The notes under the pieces: generated by a model
Database searches by the model: none
What the model saw: only the letters and a program-made list of their open reading frames with translations
Told to the model about the DNA's origin: nothing
Shown here: piece after piece, positions 4,123 to 6,578 of the stretch
How positions within the stretch are numbered: position 1 is the stretch's first letter
Layout of the letters: each line of letters opens with the position of its first letter
Position numbers and translations under genes: made by a program
DNA from: QHWK01 sp035259385
Lineage (GTDB): Bacteria; Acidobacteriota; Vicinamibacteria; Vicinamibacterales; CAVVIG01
Direction: 5' to 3'
Assembly (NCBI GenBank): GCA_035259385.1
Contig: DATFWL010000036.1
Span: 1-6,578, forward strand
Length of the DNA stretch: 6,578 nucleotides

Positions 4123-6578
4123 TCAGAACGTCAGCCGCACGCCAATCTGCCCGGTCCTCGTCGACGCCACGCTCGTAATCTGGCCGAAGTTGGGCGCCGA
4201 GACGTTCAGGACGGGGTTGTTGTATTGCGGCCAGTTGAAGACGTTGAACGACTCGAAGCGGACCTGAAGCTGCGTGCGGCCTGGCATCGCGAACGCCTTC
4301 GCAACCGTCAGGTCGACACGCCGGCGTCCCGGCCCCTGCACCTGCGAGGAGTTCTGGGTGCCCGGTCGGATCGTCGCCTTCGTAATCGGCGACGTCGGGA
4401 CCAGCGTGTATGCGCTGCGATCGAGGTACTGGAGCGTGTCGCGCCAGTTGGCGAACACCTGGTTCCCGCCGTTGTAATCCGGCCGGCTGTTGCCAATGCC
4501 CGACGCCTGCGTGATGCGCAGCGGTTCGCCCGATCGGAAGTTGAGGACGCTGGAGAGCTGCCACCCGCCCAGCACGCCGCCGACGATGTCCTTGCGGCCG
4601 GCGAGCCACGGGACGTCGTAGACCAACGTGCTGGTGACGCGATGACGCACCTCGCCAATCAGCGGCGAGTAGTCGACATCGAGGAAGGGGTCGAAGAAGT
4701 CCTGCGTATTGTTGTAGGTGTCAGCACCGATCGAGCTGTTGAAGTTGCCGACCAGATTGGCGCCCTGCTGCGACCACCCTTTCGACAGCGTGTAGTGCAC
4801 GCTCGTTTCGAAACCGTGGAACCGGTTGAGCTTGAAGTTCCCCTCGAACGCGTTGTACTTCATCGTCTGCCCGCTGGTGACGTACCACCCGCCCGGAGTG
4901 ATGTCCGGGTTGGGTCGGGCGCCGGTCACACGATCGTAGGCGAGCGCAAAATTCAGGAGTATCGGAAGGTTCTTCCCGTCCGTGTGAACGTAGCCCGCCG
5001 AGACCGACGCAAGACTTCCAATCTGCCGTTGCACGTCGACGGTGGCCTGCATGGTTTCCGGACTTTTCATGTCGGTCTGAAACATGTAGTAGAGGTTCTT
5101 CTTGCCGCCCGAGTCGCGGATCGCGATCGCGTTGGCATCTTCCGGATAGGCCGGCCAGGCGATGCCGCGCGCCTCGAGCTCGGTGCGGTTCCAGCCCTGG
5201 CGCACCGGAGTGAACGGTCGCGCCACCGCGTTCTGGAACAACGCCATGATGTTGCCGGTGGTGAACACGCCGAAACCGCCGCGAACGACCGTCGCGCCCG
5301 CGCCATCGAGAGTCCAGGCAAATCCAACGCGCGGGGCGAAGTTCAGCTTGTCGTCGTCGATAGGTTTGTCCAGCGGGCGCGGGGCGCCGAAATCCATCCT
5401 GCGGATGTCGGTCGGATTGTTCAGATTGTTGATCTCCGCCGGCTCCGACGAATCGAGCGACCTGTAGCCAAACCCGGGATAGTAGTCGTAGCGCAGACCT
5501 AGGTTGAGCACGAACCGATCGCTGGCGCGCCAGTCGTCCTGGATGAAGCCGCCGTACTGATCGACCCAGGCGCGGTGCGGCGGATTGCCCATCGCGAGCA
5601 GGAAGTCGCTCGGCTTGTTCGCCAGCAGGTCGTCGAGGCTGGGGTACGTAAAGCGGTTCGACTGAGGATTCGACTTGTAGCCGATTTCGCGCGCCCAGCG
5701 GAACCCGAACTTCATCGTGTGGGCTCCCATCAACCGGGTCACCTTCTGGTCCAGGTTGTACGCATCGTAGGTCAACGCGAGGATTTCGGTATCCCCTGTA
5801 CCGAAGAGGCCGGTCACGTTGATACTTCCGATGCGCTTGCGCACGTTGTAGAGGTCGTCCTGGGCCCCTCGGGTGGGCGATTCGGCGAGCCAGAACCCGT
5901 CGAAGCGATCGAGCGTATTGCGATTCCAGCCGAATCGGCTCTCAGAGAGCCACGACTTGCGCGTCAGCACGTAGTTGGTCGACAGGCGCTTCGAGCCGTT
6001 CGTGAACTGCTGATCGTTGTCGATCTGGATTCGCGGAACGGAGGCATACGGGCGCATCCGGGAGGCGGTCACCGACAATCTGCCGGCACCAGCCTGGTAA
6101 TCCACTTTTCCCAGGAACGTGTTGTCGTTCCGGTTCACGTTCTTGGCGTCCGTGTAACGTCCGATGACGGCGTTGATCGGCTGATTCGGCAGCGGCATGT
6201 TGTCGAGCACGAGTTTGGTCTCGGGATAGGGCAGCGCGGCGAGAATGAGATTGCGCGTCGCCGGCGTCGCCACGTTGTCCGACACCGTGCGGCCGGCCTC
6301 CTCGCGATACCCTTCATAGGTGCCGAAGAAGTGGACGCGGTCCCGCACAATCGGCCCGCCGAGCGAACCGCCGTACTGGTTGAATCTGATTTTGGGCTTG
6401 GGCGTCGTCGCCGGCAGGAACGGATCGCGCGACGAGAACGCGTCGCTCTGGAAGTTCTCCAGCAGCGATCCGTGGAACTGATTGGTCCCCGATCGGGTGA
6501 TCATGTTGACCTGCCCGCCGATCGACCCGCCATACTCCGCCGCCAGGACGCCTTTGATGACCTGCACCTCGGCAACCG
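4123..6578 (-). CDS. TonB-dependent receptor, Oar-like (N-terminus outside window)
   Basis: The frame enters at 6578 already open, reading 'VAEVQVIKGVLAAEYGG' and then 'SIGGQVNMITRSGTNQFHGS'. This is the end of the plug domain ('..EYG...GG..N..T.SGTN.FHGS') of large TonB-dependent receptors. The GTG at 6567 is internal, not a start. The next roughly 770 residues form the beta-barrel, with family signposts 'FNQYGGSLGGPIVRDRVHFF', 'QYGGFIQDDWRASDRFVLNL' with 'GLRYDYY', and 'NFAPRVGFAWTLDG'. It ends 'FESFNVFN' then 'TGQIGVRLTF' with a terminal Phe at the TGA. By family length the signal peptide, carboxypeptidase-regulatory-like domain and start of the plug are missing, some 200-300 residues. It is an outer-membrane, TonB-energised importer or binder; the substrate is unknown. 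It ends 8 nt from the long hairpin, facing the plus-strand genes. Confidence 0.95.
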   Translation of the reverse strand, partial: VAEVQVIKGVLAAEYGGSIGGQVNMITRSGTNQFHGSLLENFQSDAFSSRDPFLPATTPKPKIRFNQYGGSLGGPIVRDRVHFFGTYEGYREEAGRTVSDNVATPATRNLILAALPYPETKLVLDNMPLPNQPINAVIGRYTDAKNVNRNDNTFLGKVDYQAGAGRLSVTASRMRPYASVPRIQIDNDQQFTNGSKRLSTNYVLTRKSWLSESRFGWNRNTLDRFDGFWLAESPTRGAQDDLYNVRKRIGSINVTGLFGTGDTEILALTYDAYNLDQKVTRLMGAHTMKFGFRWAREIGYKSNPQSNRFTYPSLDDLLANKPSDFLLAMGNPPHRAWVDQYGGFIQDDWRASDRFVLNLGLRYDYYPGFGYRSLDSSEPAEINNLNNPTDIRRMDFGAPRPLDKPIDDDKLNFAPRVGFAWTLDGAGATVVRGGFGVFTTGNIMALFQNAVARPFTPVRQGWNRTELEARGIAWPAYPEDANAIAIRDSGGKKNLYYMFQTDMKSPETMQATVDVQRQIGSLASVSAGYVHTDGKNLPILLNFALAYDRVTGARPNPDITPGGWYVTSGQTMKYNAFEGNFKLNRFHGFETSVHYTLSKGWSQQGANLVGNFNSSIGADTYNNTQDFFDPFLDVDYSPLIGEVRHRVTSTLVYDVPWLAGRKDIVGGVLGGWQLSSVLNFRSGEPLRITQASGIGNSRPDYNGGNQVFANWRDTLQYLDRSAYTLVPTSPITKATIRPGTQNSSQVQGPGRRRVDLTVAKAFAMPGRTQLQVRFESFNVFNWPQYNNPVLNVSAPNFGQITSVASTRTGQIGVRLTF

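Noticed and set aside
4063..5502. 479-codon plus-strand open frame
   Set aside because: It lies antisense inside the minus-strand receptor, whose translation has clear family motifs. The plus-strand product is Arg/Val-rich with no recognisable domain, so it is a GC-driven shadow frame.

Overview
This is a GC-rich bacterial window. Two outer-membrane receptors of the Oar-like TonB-dependent family sit at its edges, both cut by the window ends, and they point towards each other. The receptor type, the small hydrophilic proteins, and a gene scrap carrying an 'EYAC.E.NY' motif that I associate with Acidobacteriota (especially Vicinamibacteria) together suggest an acidobacterial genome. That is inference from remembered family patterns, not from a search.

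Layout. (a) 2-505, plus strand: the last 167 residues of a TonB-dependent receptor. (b) About 625-1165: a gene graveyard. On the plus strand lie the N-terminus of a MntA-type nucleotidyltransferase antitoxin, the C-terminus of a HepT-type toxin, and the C-terminus of an unrelated acidobacterial hypothetical protein, joined end to end and broken by two apparent frameshifts and a stop codon. On the minus strand is a scrap of a tyrosine recombinase whose catalytic-tyrosine codon appears to have become TAA. This looks like the residue of a mobile or accessory island. (c) 1243-1756: two small plus-strand genes of 58 and 86 codons. The first has a strong ribosome binding site and a terminator-like hairpin with a T-run just after its stop. 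(d) 1915-3513: the one large intact gene, a membrane-anchored molybdopterin oxidoreductase of the sulfite-oxidase fold. It has an N-terminal polytopic domain, an internal twin-arginine motif and a periplasmic catalytic domain with Cys302 as the predicted molybdenum ligand. (e) 3540-3728 and 3803-4045: two small plus-strand genes that could be co-transcribed with the oxidoreductase. (f) 4071-4114: a near-perfect 17-bp hairpin between convergent genes. (g) 4123-6578, minus strand: 817 C-terminal residues of a second Oar-like receptor, whose N-terminus lies beyond the window.

How the parts work together: the receptors serve the outer membrane, probably uptake or binding of large substrates, and the molybdoenzyme works on the periplasmic side of the inner membrane. 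No heme or cytochrome electron acceptor is encoded in the window, so its redox partner must lie elsewhere. I found no CRISPR array, rRNA, tRNA or intact insertion sequence. The most unusual parts are the multi-gene decay mosaic, the hydrophobic-domain plus twin-arginine architecture of the molybdoenzyme, and the set of small genes around it.
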